A stretch of DNA of 64,000 nucleotides from Bin5 sp965218625 (GCA_965218625.1 CBDCLG010000020.1:1-64000); one strand, 5' to 3'; positions 8,876 to 18,021 are shown, counted from the stretch's first letter. Numbers and translations are program-made. Notes: generated by a model not told the origin, from the sequence alone.

Positions 8876-11641
8876 ATGTTGACTCTTCTCGCCGCCCGCG
8901 ACGACCTCTCCCTCTTTCACGCCGACGGCGGCGGCAAGGCCGCCAACCTGGCCCGCATGACACAGCAGGGCTTACCCGTCCCCGCCTGGTTCTGCCTCTC
9001 CGCCAGCGCCTTCGACGCCTTTGTCAATCAGCATCGCCTGCGCGACCACCTTGAGCCGTCCGTAGATCTCGACGACTTCGCCCGCCGCGTCGAAGAACTC
9101 TTCCTATCCAATGCCCTGCCGGCACAGCTTGAGGACGAACTCTTCGCCGCGATCGAGTCGATCAATCTGCACGACACCTTGCTCGCCGTACGCTCCAGCG
9201 GCATCGACGAAGACAGCCCCACCGCCTCCTTCGCCGGCCAGTTCTCATCCTTTCTCTTCCAGAAAGGCAGTGAGGCCGTCATCAACTCTGTCAGGCGCTG
9301 CTGGGCCTCGGCCTTCTCCGAGCGCGCCCTTACCTACCGCCGGCAACAGGGCCTCCCCATCGACGATATCCGCGTCGCTGTCGTCATCCAGGAAATGATC
9401 GACGCCGAAACCTCCGGCGTAGCCTTTTCGCGCGATCCCACCGCGCCCCTCGACCGCGACAACATCATCGTCGAAGCCCTCTACGGCCTCGGAGAAGGCC
9501 TCGTTGGAGGCGCGCTCGAATCAGATCACTTCTCAGTAGACCGTCGGTCGCACTCGATCGAGGCCAATATCGCCCCCAAAGGCCAGGCCTTCCGCCGCCG
9601 GCTCCAGGGAGGCATCCAGCTCGAGCCCGTCCCCGCCGCAGCGCAGACCCGCCCCTGCCTCTCCGACGAACAGGTCACAACCGTCGCCCATCAGGCCGCC
9701 TGCCTGGAGGATCTGATGGGTTCGCCCCAGGACTGCGAGTGGGCCTTCGACGGCAGCGGCCAGCTTTTCATTCTGCAGACGCGCCCCATCACAACCCTTC
9801 CCCCCGAAGCCTTCTACGACCGCGACGTCATCGGTTCCCACTACGTCCTCTGGGACAACGCCAACATCATCGAGAGCTACGAAGGGATCACCTCCCCCCT
9901 GACCTTCAGCTTCGCCAGCCGCGCCTACCGCCAGGTCTACATCCAGTTCTGCCAGATCCTGGGCATCCCCGCGCATGTGATCGAGGAACGCGAACCGATG
10001 TTTCGCAACATGCTCGGCCTCATCCAGGGACGCATCTACTACAACCTGATCAACTGGTACCGCCTCATTCGAATGCTGCCCGTCGGCGGCACCAGCGACA
10101 CCTTCATGGAAACGATGATGGGCCTGCAGCAGAGCCTCGGGCCCGAGCTCTCCTCCCTCTTCGACGAGCTCCAGCAGCCGCCCACCCGCTCGCGCCTCCG
10201 CCAGCTCGCCGTAACCGCAACAACCATCGGCCATTTCATCGGCCTCGACCGCACCGTCAACGACTTTCAGTCAAGATTCGCCGCCATCTACAAAACCTCC
10301 CGCAGCCTTGACTTCAACGCAATGTCGCTCAACGCCCTGCTCGATCACTACAGCGCCATCGAGGACGATCTACTCAAGAAGTGGCACGCCCCCATAATAA
10401 ACGACTACCTCTGCATGATCTTCTTCGGCCTGCTCAAAAGACTCACCGAAGACTGGGTCTGTCGCGCCGAATCCGAAGCAGAGGCCGCAAACGGCACGGC
10501 GCAGCAGACGGCCCCGGCCGCCTCCCTCCAGAACGACCTCCTCTGCGGCGAAGGCGGCCTCGTCAGCACCGAACCCACCCGCATGTTGATGAAGATCGCC
10601 GCCAGCATCGACAATGGCGACCCGCAGACACGCGCCTGGTTCATCGACTCGACCCCCGGTCAGGTCTGGCAGGAACGCGACCGCGCCCCCGCCGCCGCCG
10701 CCATGATCGACCGGTTCCTCGACCTCTACGGCTTCCGCTCCGTCAACGAGCTCAAACTCGAGGAACCCGACCTCCACGACGACCCCACCTTCGTCATCAG
10801 CGCCATCGCCCGCTATGTGCGCGACCGCTCCTACGACATCGGCGCCATGGTCCAACGCGAAAAAGCAATCCGTTCCGCCGCCGAACGCCGCATTGACAGC
10901 GCCCTCTCCGGCTGGAAACGGCCCGCCTACCGCTGGGTCCTCAAGCAGGCGCGGCGCACCGTCCGCCAGCGCGAAAACCTGCGCTTCGACCGCACCAGGA
11001 TATTCGGCCTCGCCCGCCACCTCTTCCGCGCCGTCGGGCTGCAGCTCCACCGCCTGCACGTTCTCGAAGCCGCCGATGATGTCTTCTACCTTACCCTCGA
11101 CGAAATCTTCGCCTTCGTCGAAGGCCGCCTGGCAGTAACCGACCTCGGCGGACTCGCCAATTTCAGGCGCGCCGAATACCGCAACTTCCACCAGGCCTCC
11201 CCGCCGCCCGACCGCTTCCTCACCCAGGGCGCCGCCGGCGTATGGGCGCAGCGGCCCCAGCTCCTCGACGCCGCCGACCTCCTGCGTCCCGCACCCGGCC
11301 AGGACATAACCGACGATCCCAATCTCCTCACCGGCACACCCTGTTGCCCCGGTGTCGTCGAGGCCCCCGTGCTCGTCGCCCGCACACCCGCCGAAGCCGA
11401 ACAGCTCGATCAGCAGATCCTCGTCACCGCCCGCACCGACCCCGGCTGGGTCCCCCTCTACCCCTCCTGCGCCGGCCTCCTCATCGAACGCGGCAGCCTC
11501 CTCTCACACTCAGCCGTCGTCGCCCGCGAGCTTGGCCTGCCCACCATCGTCGGCATCTCCGGCGGCCTCATGCAAAAACTTCAGACCGGCCAGCGCGTGC
11601 GCATGGACGCCGGCAAAGGAGAGGTGAGAATCCTGCCATGA
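8876..11641 (+). CDS. PEP-synthase/rifampin-phosphotransferase-like dikinase
   Basis: Multidomain ATP-dependent phosphotransferase of about 921 residues. An N-terminal PPDK-type ATP-grasp domain covers about 1-315 (GGKAANLARM, AVRSSGIDEDSPTASFAG, FILQTRPIT). A long central domain covers about 320-810. A C-terminal swivelling phosphohistidine domain has the motif SHSAVVAREL with catalytic His near residue 878. This architecture is shared by PEP synthase and by rifampin phosphotransferase. The PEP synthase TIM-barrel signature is not visible, so the rifampin-phosphotransferase-like order is the better match. The enzyme may then phosphorylate a hydroxyl of the cluster product, which is inference. 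Start ATG 8876 follows AGGA and the ubiA stop by 4 bases. It overlaps the next gene by ATGA. Confidence 0.75.
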   Translation: MLTLLAARDDLSLFHADGGGKAANLARMTQQGLPVPAWFCLSASAFDAFVNQHRLRDHLEPSVDLDDFARRVEELFLSNALPAQLEDELFAAIESINLHDTLLAVRSSGIDEDSPTASFAGQFSSFLFQKGSEAVINSVRRCWASAFSERALTYRRQQGLPIDDIRVAVVIQEMIDAETSGVAFSRDPTAPLDRDNIIVEALYGLGEGLVGGALESDHFSVDRRSHSIEANIAPKGQAFRRRLQGGIQLEPVPAAAQTRPCLSDEQVTTVAHQAACLEDLMGSPQDCEWAFDGSGQLFILQTRPITTLPPEAFYDRDVIGSHYVLWDNANIIESYEGITSPLTFSFASRAYRQVYIQFCQILGIPAHVIEEREPMFRNMLGLIQGRIYYNLINWYRLIRMLPVGGTSDTFMETMMGLQQSLGPELSSLFDELQQPPTRSRLRQLAVTATTIGHFIGLDRTVNDFQSRFAAIYKTSRSLDFNAMSLNALLDHYSAIEDDLLKKWHAPIINDYLCMIFFGLLKRLTEDWVCRAESEAEAANGTAQQTAPAASLQNDLLCGEGGLVSTEPTRMLMKIAASIDNGDPQTRAWFIDSTPGQVWQERDRAPAAAAMIDRFLDLYGFRSVNELKLEEPDLHDDPTFVISAIARYVRDRSYDIGAMVQREKAIRSAAERRIDSALSGWKRPAYRWVLKQARRTVRQRENLRFDRTRIFGLARHLFRAVGLQLHRLHVLEAADDVFYLTLDEIFAFVEGRLAVTDLGGLANFRRAEYRNFHQASPPPDRFLTQGAAGVWAQRPQLLDAADLLRPAPGQDITDDPNLLTGTPCCPGVVEAPVLVARTPAEAEQLDQQILVTARTDPGWVPLYPSCAGLLIERGSLLSHSAVVARELGLPTIVGISGGLMQKLQTGQRVRMDAGKGEVRILP

Positions 11642-12693
11642 AACTGACCAGCTATCTGCACACTGCCGACAAGCCTGCCTTCATCGAGGCCTTCTCGCAT
11701 CTCCCCGCCCGCGTCCGCCTGGGCCATTACCGCAACGCCCTGCTTCCACAGCAGCTCGAAAGCGCCCTCATCGAGCTGCAGCTGCCCGCGCCCCGCAACT
11801 CTTGGCTGCTCGAAGAAAACGACGCCCCCATCGGCCGCATCGGCGCCAGTGTTTCAACCCACGACCCACAGACCGGCTACGTCGGATTCTTCGAGCTCGA
11901 CACCATCCGCCCCGACGCCGCACAAGCCGCCCGCATCCTCATCGACGCCGCCTGCGCCTTCCTGCGAGAGAAAGTCGCCGCCGTCTACGGGCCCGTCAAT
12001 CTCAATACCTGGCTGCCCTACCGCTTCCGCGTCAACGAACGCGATGACCGCTGCTTCGCCTGGGAACCGGTCAATCCGCCCGAATACGTCGCCCACTTCC
12101 AGGCTGCCGGATTCGAACGCACCGCCGACTACCACTCGAATGCCTTCGGCAACCTCGAAAACTTCCTCGACCAGACCGAACCCGACTACAGCCGCGCCCT
12201 CGCAAACGGTTTCACCTTCCGCAGCCTCGACTGGTCCCGCCTTCTCGATCGGGAGGCCCCGCTCCTATACCGACTCACCAACGAAGCCTTCGCCGACAGC
12301 TTCCTTTTCGAGACCGCCCCCGAGCCCCTCTTCAACCACTTCATCAGCACGCTCGGCAAGCCGGAAAAGGACTGCACGCACTTCGCCGTCTCGCCGCGGG
12401 GGCATGAAGTCGGCTTCTTCTACGCATACACCGACCGGCATCCACCCTCCGCAGCCGCGGACGTCGAAACCTATATTGTTCTCAAAAGCACCGGGGTAAG
12501 CAAAGAGGCGCGCGGGCAACGTCTATCCAACGCGCTCGCGCATCTTTCCGTCAAATCCGCCCTGGCAAAAGGCGCCCAATACTGCATCGCCGCCCTCGTC
12601 CGCTCCGGCCTGCAGAGCGAGTCCTACGCCAAAAAGGGCGACCACTTCTGGCAGCACCAATATGCCCTCTTCCAGAAGAACCTGCATACATGA
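11638..12693 (+). CDS. GNAT-family N-acyltransferase, YghO-like
   Basis: 351 residues, the length of two GNAT-like lobes. The segment AAVYGPVNLNTWLPYRFRV matches the GPVN pattern of the YghO group. The C-terminal lobe carries the acyl-CoA-binding-like turn KEARGQRLSNAL in place of the usual RGxGxG. These proteins transfer an acyl group to an amine. The start ATG overlaps the stop of the dikinase gene (ATGA), the tightest link in the cluster, so translation is probably coupled. The amine could be the one introduced by the BtaA-like enzyme, but that is inference. It ends just before a hairpin separating it from a convergent gene. Confidence 0.7.
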   Translation: MKLTSYLHTADKPAFIEAFSHLPARVRLGHYRNALLPQQLESALIELQLPAPRNSWLLEENDAPIGRIGASVSTHDPQTGYVGFFELDTIRPDAAQAARILIDAACAFLREKVAAVYGPVNLNTWLPYRFRVNERDDRCFAWEPVNPPEYVAHFQAAGFERTADYHSNAFGNLENFLDQTEPDYSRALANGFTFRSLDWSRLLDREAPLLYRLTNEAFADSFLFETAPEPLFNHFISTLGKPEKDCTHFAVSPRGHEVGFFYAYTDRHPPSAAADVETYIVLKSTGVSKEARGQRLSNALAHLSVKSALAKGAQYCIAALVRSGLQSESYAKKGDHFWQHQYALFQKNLHT

Positions 12694-12719
12694 ACAGTCA
12701 ATCAGTTCCGAGCGCTTCA

Positions 12720-12749
12720 GCACCATTCGAAGCCTGCAAGGAATGGTGC
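12720..12749. terminator. Hairpin between convergent genes, possible bidirectional terminator
   Basis: Perfect 9-bp inverted repeat GCACCATTC / GAATGGTGC (12720-12728 and 12741-12749) with a 12-base loop, placed exactly between the GNAT gene (+) and the SDR gene (-). There is no U-run on either side, so factor-independent termination is uncertain. Confidence 0.45.
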
Positions 12750-12756
12750 GCATATC

Positions 12757-13596
12757 TCACATCATCCGGCTGGCCTCGACTCCAGTAACTTTCTCACAGA
12801 AGCCAAGCAGCTCTACAAACTTCGGGCGACCGTTGATTAGGTTGCGACTTACCTTTTTCTCCTTCTCCAAATGGAAAAATCTGCCGGCAACTTCTGAGGC
12901 GTCACTTTTCATAATGTGCTCTACCAGTCTGCGCCCTGACTCATCAGGCTCGATCACGCCGACGAGATGCAATACTCTCCTCGGCAGAAACCGCAGCATT
13001 CGCAGCTGGTCGGTGTTCACGACCCCCGGGCTCACAATTTCGTGGGGAACCTCTGTCATACCGCTTGCATTGAACCAGTACGCCAGCAACGCGTCGCCGC
13101 TATAGCTCTGGTAGGTTGCCTTCAAAATACCAAAACCGCGTCCGGCAATTCTAGCGTAATCGAGTGAGCCGATGCGCGCAGCGTCACCAATATGTATGAC
13201 CCTGCTCCCTTCCGCCATTCTCAACAAAGGGTTGAGCATGACGGCGTACATATACCTTGACAAACAACCCACTGCAAAGGTAGTCTCGACCCGATCTTCA
13301 GTTATTTTGGCCTTCCTCGTCATTGCGTTTGCGTTCAGGATTAGCAGGTCAAGGTGGCTATTGTGCTCTACGTACTCCTCCAGAAAGCGTCTGTTTTCTT
13401 GCATTGAGGCCAGGTCGGTCAGATACAGTTTGTGCGGACGTTCAGGTGATATCTCTTTCAGTTGACCAAGTGTCTCTCTTCCACGCTCACCGTTTCTTCC
13501 AAGTATGTGAACAGTAAAACCCCCTTTGGAGAGTTCGATTGCGGTTGCCCTGCCAATCCCGTTCGTTGCCCCCGTTATCAGTGCTACTTGATTCAC
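12757..13596 (-). CDS. SDR-family protein lacking the catalytic Ser and Lys
   Basis: Classical short-chain dehydrogenase fold. The NAD(P)-binding glycine motif TGATNGIG is at residues 8-15, then LYLTDLAS and LDLLILNANAM. The expected catalytic Ser region reads VIHIGDAA, and the expected YxxxK reads YSGDA (or YQSYS), so neither the Ser nor the Lys is present. The NAG motif is NAN. The protein may be a non-catalytic or altered-chemistry relative of retinol-dehydrogenase-like SDRs. GTG 13596 is preferred because AAGGAG lies 9 bases upstream and SDRs start just before this point. A longer GTG start at 13650 is possible. Base composition is clearly less GC-rich than its neighbours, suggesting transfer. 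It is convergent with the upstream cluster. Confidence 0.7.
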   Translation of the reverse strand: MNQVALITGATNGIGRATAIELSKGGFTVHILGRNGERGRETLGQLKEISPERPHKLYLTDLASMQENRRFLEEYVEHNSHLDLLILNANAMTRKAKITEDRVETTFAVGCLSRYMYAVMLNPLLRMAEGSRVIHIGDAARIGSLDYARIAGRGFGILKATYQSYSGDALLAYWFNASGMTEVPHEIVSPGVVNTDQLRMLRFLPRRVLHLVGVIEPDESGRRLVEHIMKSDASEVAGRFFHLEKEKKVSRNLINGRPKFVELLGFCEKVTGVEASRMM

Positions 13597-13809
13597 AAAT
13601 CTTTTCTCCTTGTGATTGATTTCGAATCCTGGCAATTCATCTTCTGGCACCCGTCACCAATTCATCGTACGAGATCCTACGCCCCACCTGCCAACCAGGG
13701 AATCGACAACCTATGCTCCACTTGGCTACTAGAGCATAAAATCCCTCTCCTAAAGACGCCCGTAGCCCGGCGCAACCCTCATCGGCGAGGCCGCGCAGCT
13801 GCCTCTCAT

Positions 13810-13838
13810 TGAAAAAAGTCGCTTCAATCTGTTAAACT
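13810..13838 (+). promoter_or_regulatory. Putative sigma70-type promoter
   Basis: TTGAAA (13810-13815) and TTAAAC (13833-13838) are separated by 17 bases, 44 bases upstream of the dehydrogenase start. The region is locally AT-rich. The -10 is only a moderate match. Confidence 0.4.
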
Positions 13839-13881
13839 GTCACATTCACACCCGCCCGCAACACAAAATGGAGACCCGACC

Positions 13882-14928
13882 ATGCCACTGTTCCCGCCGC
13901 AGCAGCTGACCACAATAACCAAGGACGTCTTCATCGCCGCCGGTGTCGAGCCCGAAGAAGCCACCGTCGTCGCCGAGCACCTCGTCCAGTCCAACCTCGC
14001 CGGCCACGACTCGCACGGCGTCCTGCGCATCCCCGAATACGTCGAGTGGATGGAGGCCGGCGGCGTCGCCCTCGGCCAGCACATCTCGACTGTGCACGAG
14101 ACCGAGACCCTCGCCGTCATCGAGGGCGGCTGGGGCTTCGGCCAGGTCATCGGCCTCGAAGCCTTCGAAGTCGCCATCCGCAAGGCCGAAAGCGCCGGCT
14201 TCTGCATCGTCGCCGTCAGCCAGTGCGGCCACATCGGCCGTGTCGGCCACTACCCCGAGCTCGCCGCCCGGCACGGGCTCGTCACCGTCCTCTTCGTCAA
14301 CACCCACGGCGCCGGCAAACTCGCCGCACCCTGGGGCGGACGCGGCCGCCGCCTCTCCGCCAACCCGATCTCAGTGGGGGTCCCAAGAAAAAATGCCGAG
14401 CCGCTCGTGCTCGACATGGCAACCTCGGCCATCGCCGAGGGCAAACTGAAGGACGCTCTCAATCGCGGCGACTCCGCCCCGCCCGGCTGCATCGTCGACG
14501 CCGACGGCAACCCCACCACCGATCCCGTCGCCTTCTACGGGCCGCCCCAGGGCGCCATCCTCCCCTTCGGCCAGCACAAAGGCTTCGGCCTCGCCTTCGT
14601 CATCGACATCCTCGCCGGCGCACTCTCAGGCGCCGGTTGCAGCCGCGACAGCGCCACCCGCATCGGCAACGGCTTCCTCGCCTTCCTCATCCAGCCCGAT
14701 CACCTCAGGGACGAAGCCGCCTTCTACGCCGACGTCGACGCGCTCGTGCACCACGTCAAGAGCTCAGAGCTCGCCGCCGGCTTCGACGAAATCCTCGCCC
14801 CCGGCGAACCCGAAATCCGCACCCGCCAACAGCGCACCCGCGACGGCATCCCCGTCGACGACGGCGCCTGGGGCAAGATCGTAAACACCGCCAGCCGCTA
14901 CGGCCTCACGCTGACAGCCCCGGGCTAG
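13882..14928 (+). CDS. Malate/L-lactate/ureidoglycolate dehydrogenase family oxidoreductase (Ldh_2)
   Basis: NAD(P)-dependent 2-hydroxyacid oxidoreductase of the Ldh_2 fold, which is unrelated to classical LDH. The 348-residue length is typical. The family signature GHDSHGVLRIPEY (about residues 39-51) carries the catalytic His. The nucleotide-binding region includes HGAGKLAAPWGGRGRRL and the dinucleotide contact LVLDMATS. Substrate specificity in this family (malate, lactate, sulfolactate, ureidoglycolate, 2,3-diketogulonate) cannot be told from sequence alone. A GGAGA ribosome site precedes ATG 13882. Its stop is only 9 bases from the stop of the convergent ABC ATPase gene. Confidence 0.85.
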   Translation: MPLFPPQQLTTITKDVFIAAGVEPEEATVVAEHLVQSNLAGHDSHGVLRIPEYVEWMEAGGVALGQHISTVHETETLAVIEGGWGFGQVIGLEAFEVAIRKAESAGFCIVAVSQCGHIGRVGHYPELAARHGLVTVLFVNTHGAGKLAAPWGGRGRRLSANPISVGVPRKNAEPLVLDMATSAIAEGKLKDALNRGDSAPPGCIVDADGNPTTDPVAFYGPPQGAILPFGQHKGFGLAFVIDILAGALSGAGCSRDSATRIGNGFLAFLIQPDHLRDEAAFYADVDALVHHVKSSELAAGFDEILAPGEPEIRTRQQRTRDGIPVDDGAWGKIVNTASRYGLTLTAPG

Positions 14929-14937
14929 CGCCCCGCC

Positions 14938-15717
14938 TCACAGCTTCAGATGCGCCAGCGCGCTCCGCTTCAACGCCGTAAAGCCGGCCTCCAACGTCGT
15001 CTCCTCCCCGCGCGGATGCGGCAGACCGACGGCCAGATCAGCCGCGATCCGCCCCGGCCGCGGGCTGAACACCAGCACCCGGTCCCCCAGCAGCAGGGCC
15101 TCGTCGATGTCGTGCGTTATGAACAGGACCGTCTTCCGAAAGCGCGTTCGGACCTCCAGCAGCCACTGCTGCAGCACGCGCCGCGTCAGCGCATCCAGCG
15201 CGCCGAACGGCTCGTCCAACAGCAATATGTCATCCGCCGCCAGAAACGTCCGCAGCAGCGCCGCCCGCTGCCGCATCCCACCCGACAGCGCGCTCGGCCA
15301 CGCCTCCTCGAACCCCTCCAGGCCAAACAGGGGCAGGAGCTGCCGCGCCTGCGCGCGCGCCGCCTCGCGGCTGCCGCCCGCCAGCTCCGCCCCCAATATC
15401 ACATTCTCCAACACCGTCCGCCACGGCAGCAGCGTGTCCCGTTGCGGCATATACCCGAACCGCCCCTGCCGCTCCGACGCACGCGCCAGCGGCTGACCGT
15501 CCAGAACGATCCGCCCCGCGTCCGGCTGCTCCAGGCCCGCCAGCAGCCGCAGCAGCGTGGACTTTCCACATCCGCTCGGGCCGATGATCGAGAGAAACTC
15601 ACCCGCCTTCACGCCGAACGTCAGATCAACCACCGCCTCGACGCCGGCACGCTCCCGCCTGCCCGCGCCGCCGCCGGCGAACGTCTTCGAAAGCGACTCA
15701 ACTGCCAGCAGCGTCAT
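14938..15717 (-). CDS. ABC transporter ATP-binding protein, thiamine-precursor uptake (ThiZ-like)
   Basis: 259-residue nucleotide-binding subunit. Walker A is GPSGCGKST, the Q-loop region YMPQRDTLLPW, the signature LSGGMRQR, Walker B ILLLDEPFGALD, and the switch His is in THDIDEA. This is the NitT/TauT/ThiZ importer group. Translation begins at ATG 15717 within TAATG, overlapping the stop of the binding-protein gene by one base, so the two are coupled. It is last in a four-gene operon headed by a TPP riboswitch, which assigns it to uptake of thiamine or its hydroxymethylpyrimidine precursor. Confidence 0.85.
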   Translation of the reverse strand: MTLLAVESLSKTFAGGGAGRRERAGVEAVVDLTFGVKAGEFLSIIGPSGCGKSTLLRLLAGLEQPDAGRIVLDGQPLARASERQGRFGYMPQRDTLLPWRTVLENVILGAELAGGSREAARAQARQLLPLFGLEGFEEAWPSALSGGMRQRAALLRTFLAADDILLLDEPFGALDALTRRVLQQWLLEVRTRFRKTVLFITHDIDEALLLGDRVLVFSPRPGRIAADLAVGLPHPRGEETTLEAGFTALKRSALAHLKL

Positions 15718-16736
15718 TACCGCTCCGGCAGAAAGTCGTTCGTGAACGCGCTCTCCGCGTCGAACGACTCGATGATCCCATTTTCGACCAGGAAATCGGC
15801 GTACGCCTGCCACACCTCGGCCGTCTGAATCCCCCACTGCGACGCCTCGGCCTGGTACTCCTTCGACAGCCAGTCCTGGCTCGTCCGCACCAGCGTCTCG
15901 TCCAGGTCGGGGTTCGCCGCCAGCAGTATATCCGCCGCCGCCGCCGGGTCCTCGATCGCAAACTCGTAGCCGCGCGCCGACGCCCCGATGAACGCCTGCA
16001 CCATCTCCGGGTCCTGCGCGATCAGCGCCTCGCTCGCGATCAGAATCGGCGTATAGTAGTCCGGAATGCACGCCAGGTAGTCCTTCAGCATGACAATGTC
16101 CAGCTCGACGCCCTTCACCTCCGCGTCGATCCCCGCCCAGCCGTAGAAAATCCACACAAAATCGACCTGGTCCGCCTCCGTCACCGACAGAAAGTCCGCC
16201 CAGCCGATATCGATGAACTCCACGCTCTCCGCCGACGCCCCCTCGCACTGCATCAGCAGGTCGATCGTCGGGTACTCGATCGGCGAGCCGAACGCGCCGT
16301 AGCGCATCCCCGCCATATCCGTCGGCGTCGCGATCCCCTTCCCGCTGCGCGAGGCAAAGCCCGACGTATTGTGCTGGATGACCGCCGCAACCGACACCAC
16401 CGGCACGCCCTCGTTGCGCGCAAACGTCGTCCCCTCCTGGTAGCTGAACCCGAACTCCGCCGACCCCGTGCCCACCACCTTATGCACGTCCGACTGGCCC
16501 GGCAGCACGATCTCCACGTTCAGCCCCGCCTCCTCGTACCAGCCCATCTCCTGCGCCACGTAGATGCCGGTGTAGTTCGTGTTCGGCGTCCACCCCAGCA
16601 TCAACGTAACGTCCTTCGGCTGCGCCATCGCGCCCTCGCTCGGCGCCTCGGGCGCAACCGGCACACACCCCGCCGCCAGCAGCAGCGCCAGCAGCAGTCC
16701 AATCGACACAAACCCACCCTTTGCTCGCTTAACCAT
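15717..16736 (-). CDS. ABC substrate-binding lipoprotein, NMT1/THI5-like (ThiY-like)
   Basis: 339 residues. The lipoprotein signal peptide has a charged MVKRAKGG start, a hydrophobic stretch and the lipobox LAAGC (Cys about residue 24). The mature part has the NMT1/THI5 pattern LMLGWTPNTNYTGIYVAQEMGWYEEAGL, then GSAEFGFSYQEG. This family binds pyrimidine thiamine precursors or related ligands outside the membrane. Gene order (thiamine-binding protein, permease, binding protein, ATPase) and the upstream TPP riboswitch support a thiamine-related ligand. It starts 48 bases after the permease gene. Confidence 0.85.
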   Translation of the reverse strand: MVKRAKGGFVSIGLLLALLLAAGCVPVAPEAPSEGAMAQPKDVTLMLGWTPNTNYTGIYVAQEMGWYEEAGLNVEIVLPGQSDVHKVVGTGSAEFGFSYQEGTTFARNEGVPVVSVAAVIQHNTSGFASRSGKGIATPTDMAGMRYGAFGSPIEYPTIDLLMQCEGASAESVEFIDIGWADFLSVTEADQVDFVWIFYGWAGIDAEVKGVELDIVMLKDYLACIPDYYTPILIASEALIAQDPEMVQAFIGASARGYEFAIEDPAAAADILLAANPDLDETLVRTSQDWLSKEYQAEASQWGIQTAEVWQAYADFLVENGIIESFDAESAFTNDFLPER

Positions 16737-16784
16737 TGTCTCCCCCTCTCTTGGTGAAAATCGGCCGGCGCAGCCGCCGGCCGT

Positions 16785-17546
16785 CTACTGTTCGCTTCGT
16801 TCGGCGAAGTACCACGGCATCATGCGCCGCTCGACAACGAAGACCGTCAAAAACAGAGCAATACTCAACAACGAAATGATCGCAATCGTCATGAAAACAC
16901 TGGCCGTCTTGAAGGCCGCCGACATGCGCAGCAGGTAGATGCCCAGCCCCTGCTTCGCCCCCACCCACTCGCCGACAACCGCCCCCGCCACACTGTAGGT
17001 CGCCGCGATCTTCAGCCCCGAAAAAAAGTAGGGCCCCGCGGCCGGCAGCCGCACCTTGCGCCAGATCTGAGGCCACGTCGCCCCCATCGAGCGGAACAGG
17101 TCGACAATCTCCGGCTCCGTCGCCGTCAGCCCGTCGCTCGTGTTCACCGCGATCGGGAAAAAGCAGAACAACGTCACCACGATCACCTTCGGCGCGATTC
17201 CGAAACCGAACCAGATGATCAGCAGCGGCGCCAGCGCAATGATCGGCACCGTCTGCGATATCACCAGCAGCGGATAGATCGCCCGCCGCAGCCACGGCGA
17301 GAAATCCATCGCCGCCGCCACCGCAACGCCGGCCGTCACCGCCACCGCGACCCCAATCGCCACCTCCAGCAGCGTCTGCCCCACGTGCACGCCGATCAGG
17401 TCGCGCGTCTCCCAGAACGACTGCCAGATCGCCGACGGCGACGGCAGAATCCAGACCGGCACCGCCAGCCCACGCACAGCCAGCTCCCAGACCGCGGCAA
17501 AGACAACCAGTACAATTGCCGGAACAAACAGCCGCGTCGTCCTCAT
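16785..17546 (-). CDS. ABC transporter permease (ThiX-like)
   Basis: 253-residue binding-protein-dependent permease with about six membrane segments. The cytoplasmic EAA loop is visible as FRSMGATWPQIWRKVRLPAAGPYFFSGLKI, the contact site for the ATPase. It belongs to the NitT/TauT/SsuC/ThiX group. ATG 17546 overlaps the stop of the thiamine-binding protein gene (ATGA). With that gene, the lipoprotein and the ATPase it forms a complete importer under TPP control. Confidence 0.85.
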   Translation of the reverse strand: MRTTRLFVPAIVLVVFAAVWELAVRGLAVPVWILPSPSAIWQSFWETRDLIGVHVGQTLLEVAIGVAVAVTAGVAVAAAMDFSPWLRRAIYPLLVISQTVPIIALAPLLIIWFGFGIAPKVIVVTLFCFFPIAVNTSDGLTATEPEIVDLFRSMGATWPQIWRKVRLPAAGPYFFSGLKIAATYSVAGAVVGEWVGAKQGLGIYLLRMSAAFKTASVFMTIAIISLLSIALFLTVFVVERRMMPWYFAERSEQ

Positions 17547-17842
17547 CAGCTCTCTTCGCGGAACTTCGACACCAGCGCGTCGATCGTCGTCCCTTCCCGC
17601 GACTCCCCGATCTTGATAATCGACACCACCCGTTCCACGCCGTCCACAAAGCAGGCCCGGTGCGCGGCCTTCGCCACCTCCAGGCAGCTGTCCAGGTCGC
17701 CCTCGACCGTCGTCCCCATCGGCCCCACCTCATAGCGCAGCCCCGACGCCTCGATCACCCCGATCGCCCGCTCCACGACCGCGTAGGCATCCTCCCCCGT
17801 CCCCGGCAGCACCTCAATGTCCACAATCACCGTATTCGACAC
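17546..17842 (-). CDS. Thiamine-binding MTH1187/YkoF family protein
   Basis: 98-residue cytosolic protein of the Thiamine_BP family (formerly DUF77): VIVDIEVLPGTGEDAYAVV at the N-terminus, YEVGPMGTTVEGDLD in the middle, and ERVVSIIKIGESR near the end. Members bind thiamine or its pyrimidine part as ferredoxin-like dimers. Start GTG 17842 is chosen because AGGAGAGGAAAGG lies just upstream and the family begins here. The frame stays open further upstream across the terminator hairpin, but that part is not coding. It is first in the TPP-regulated operon. Confidence 0.85.
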   Translation of the reverse strand: MSNTVIVDIEVLPGTGEDAYAVVERAIGVIEASGLRYEVGPMGTTVEGDLDSCLEVAKAAHRACFVDGVERVVSIIKIGESREGTTIDALVSKFREES

Positions 17843-17956
17843 GCCCTTTCCTCCTCTCCTTCGTCGCGTAGGGGCAGGCCTTGTGCCTGCCCTTGCTTGC
17901 AATCCGTATCCACAGCTGGCAACACAAAACAAGAAATTTGTAGCTAAAAACTGAAA

Positions 17957-17984
17957 ACAAAAAAACCGCCTTTCCAGGCGGCTG
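17957..17984 (-). terminator. Intrinsic terminator between TPP riboswitch and thiamine operon
   Basis: On the minus strand: stem CCGCC / GGCGG (17981-17977 and 17970-17966) with a 6-base loop, followed at once by a run of seven T and more T-rich sequence (17965-17957). It lies between the riboswitch and the first gene. It is therefore best read as the expression platform through which TPP binding stops transcription. Confidence 0.8.
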
Positions 17985-18021
17985 ACGTTAGATTCTTCTC
18001 CCAAATTTACGCATCACATAA

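Noticed and set aside
17843..18004. N-terminal extension of the thiamine-binding protein
   Set aside because: The open frame would cross the intrinsic terminator; the family start with a strong ribosome site is at 17842.
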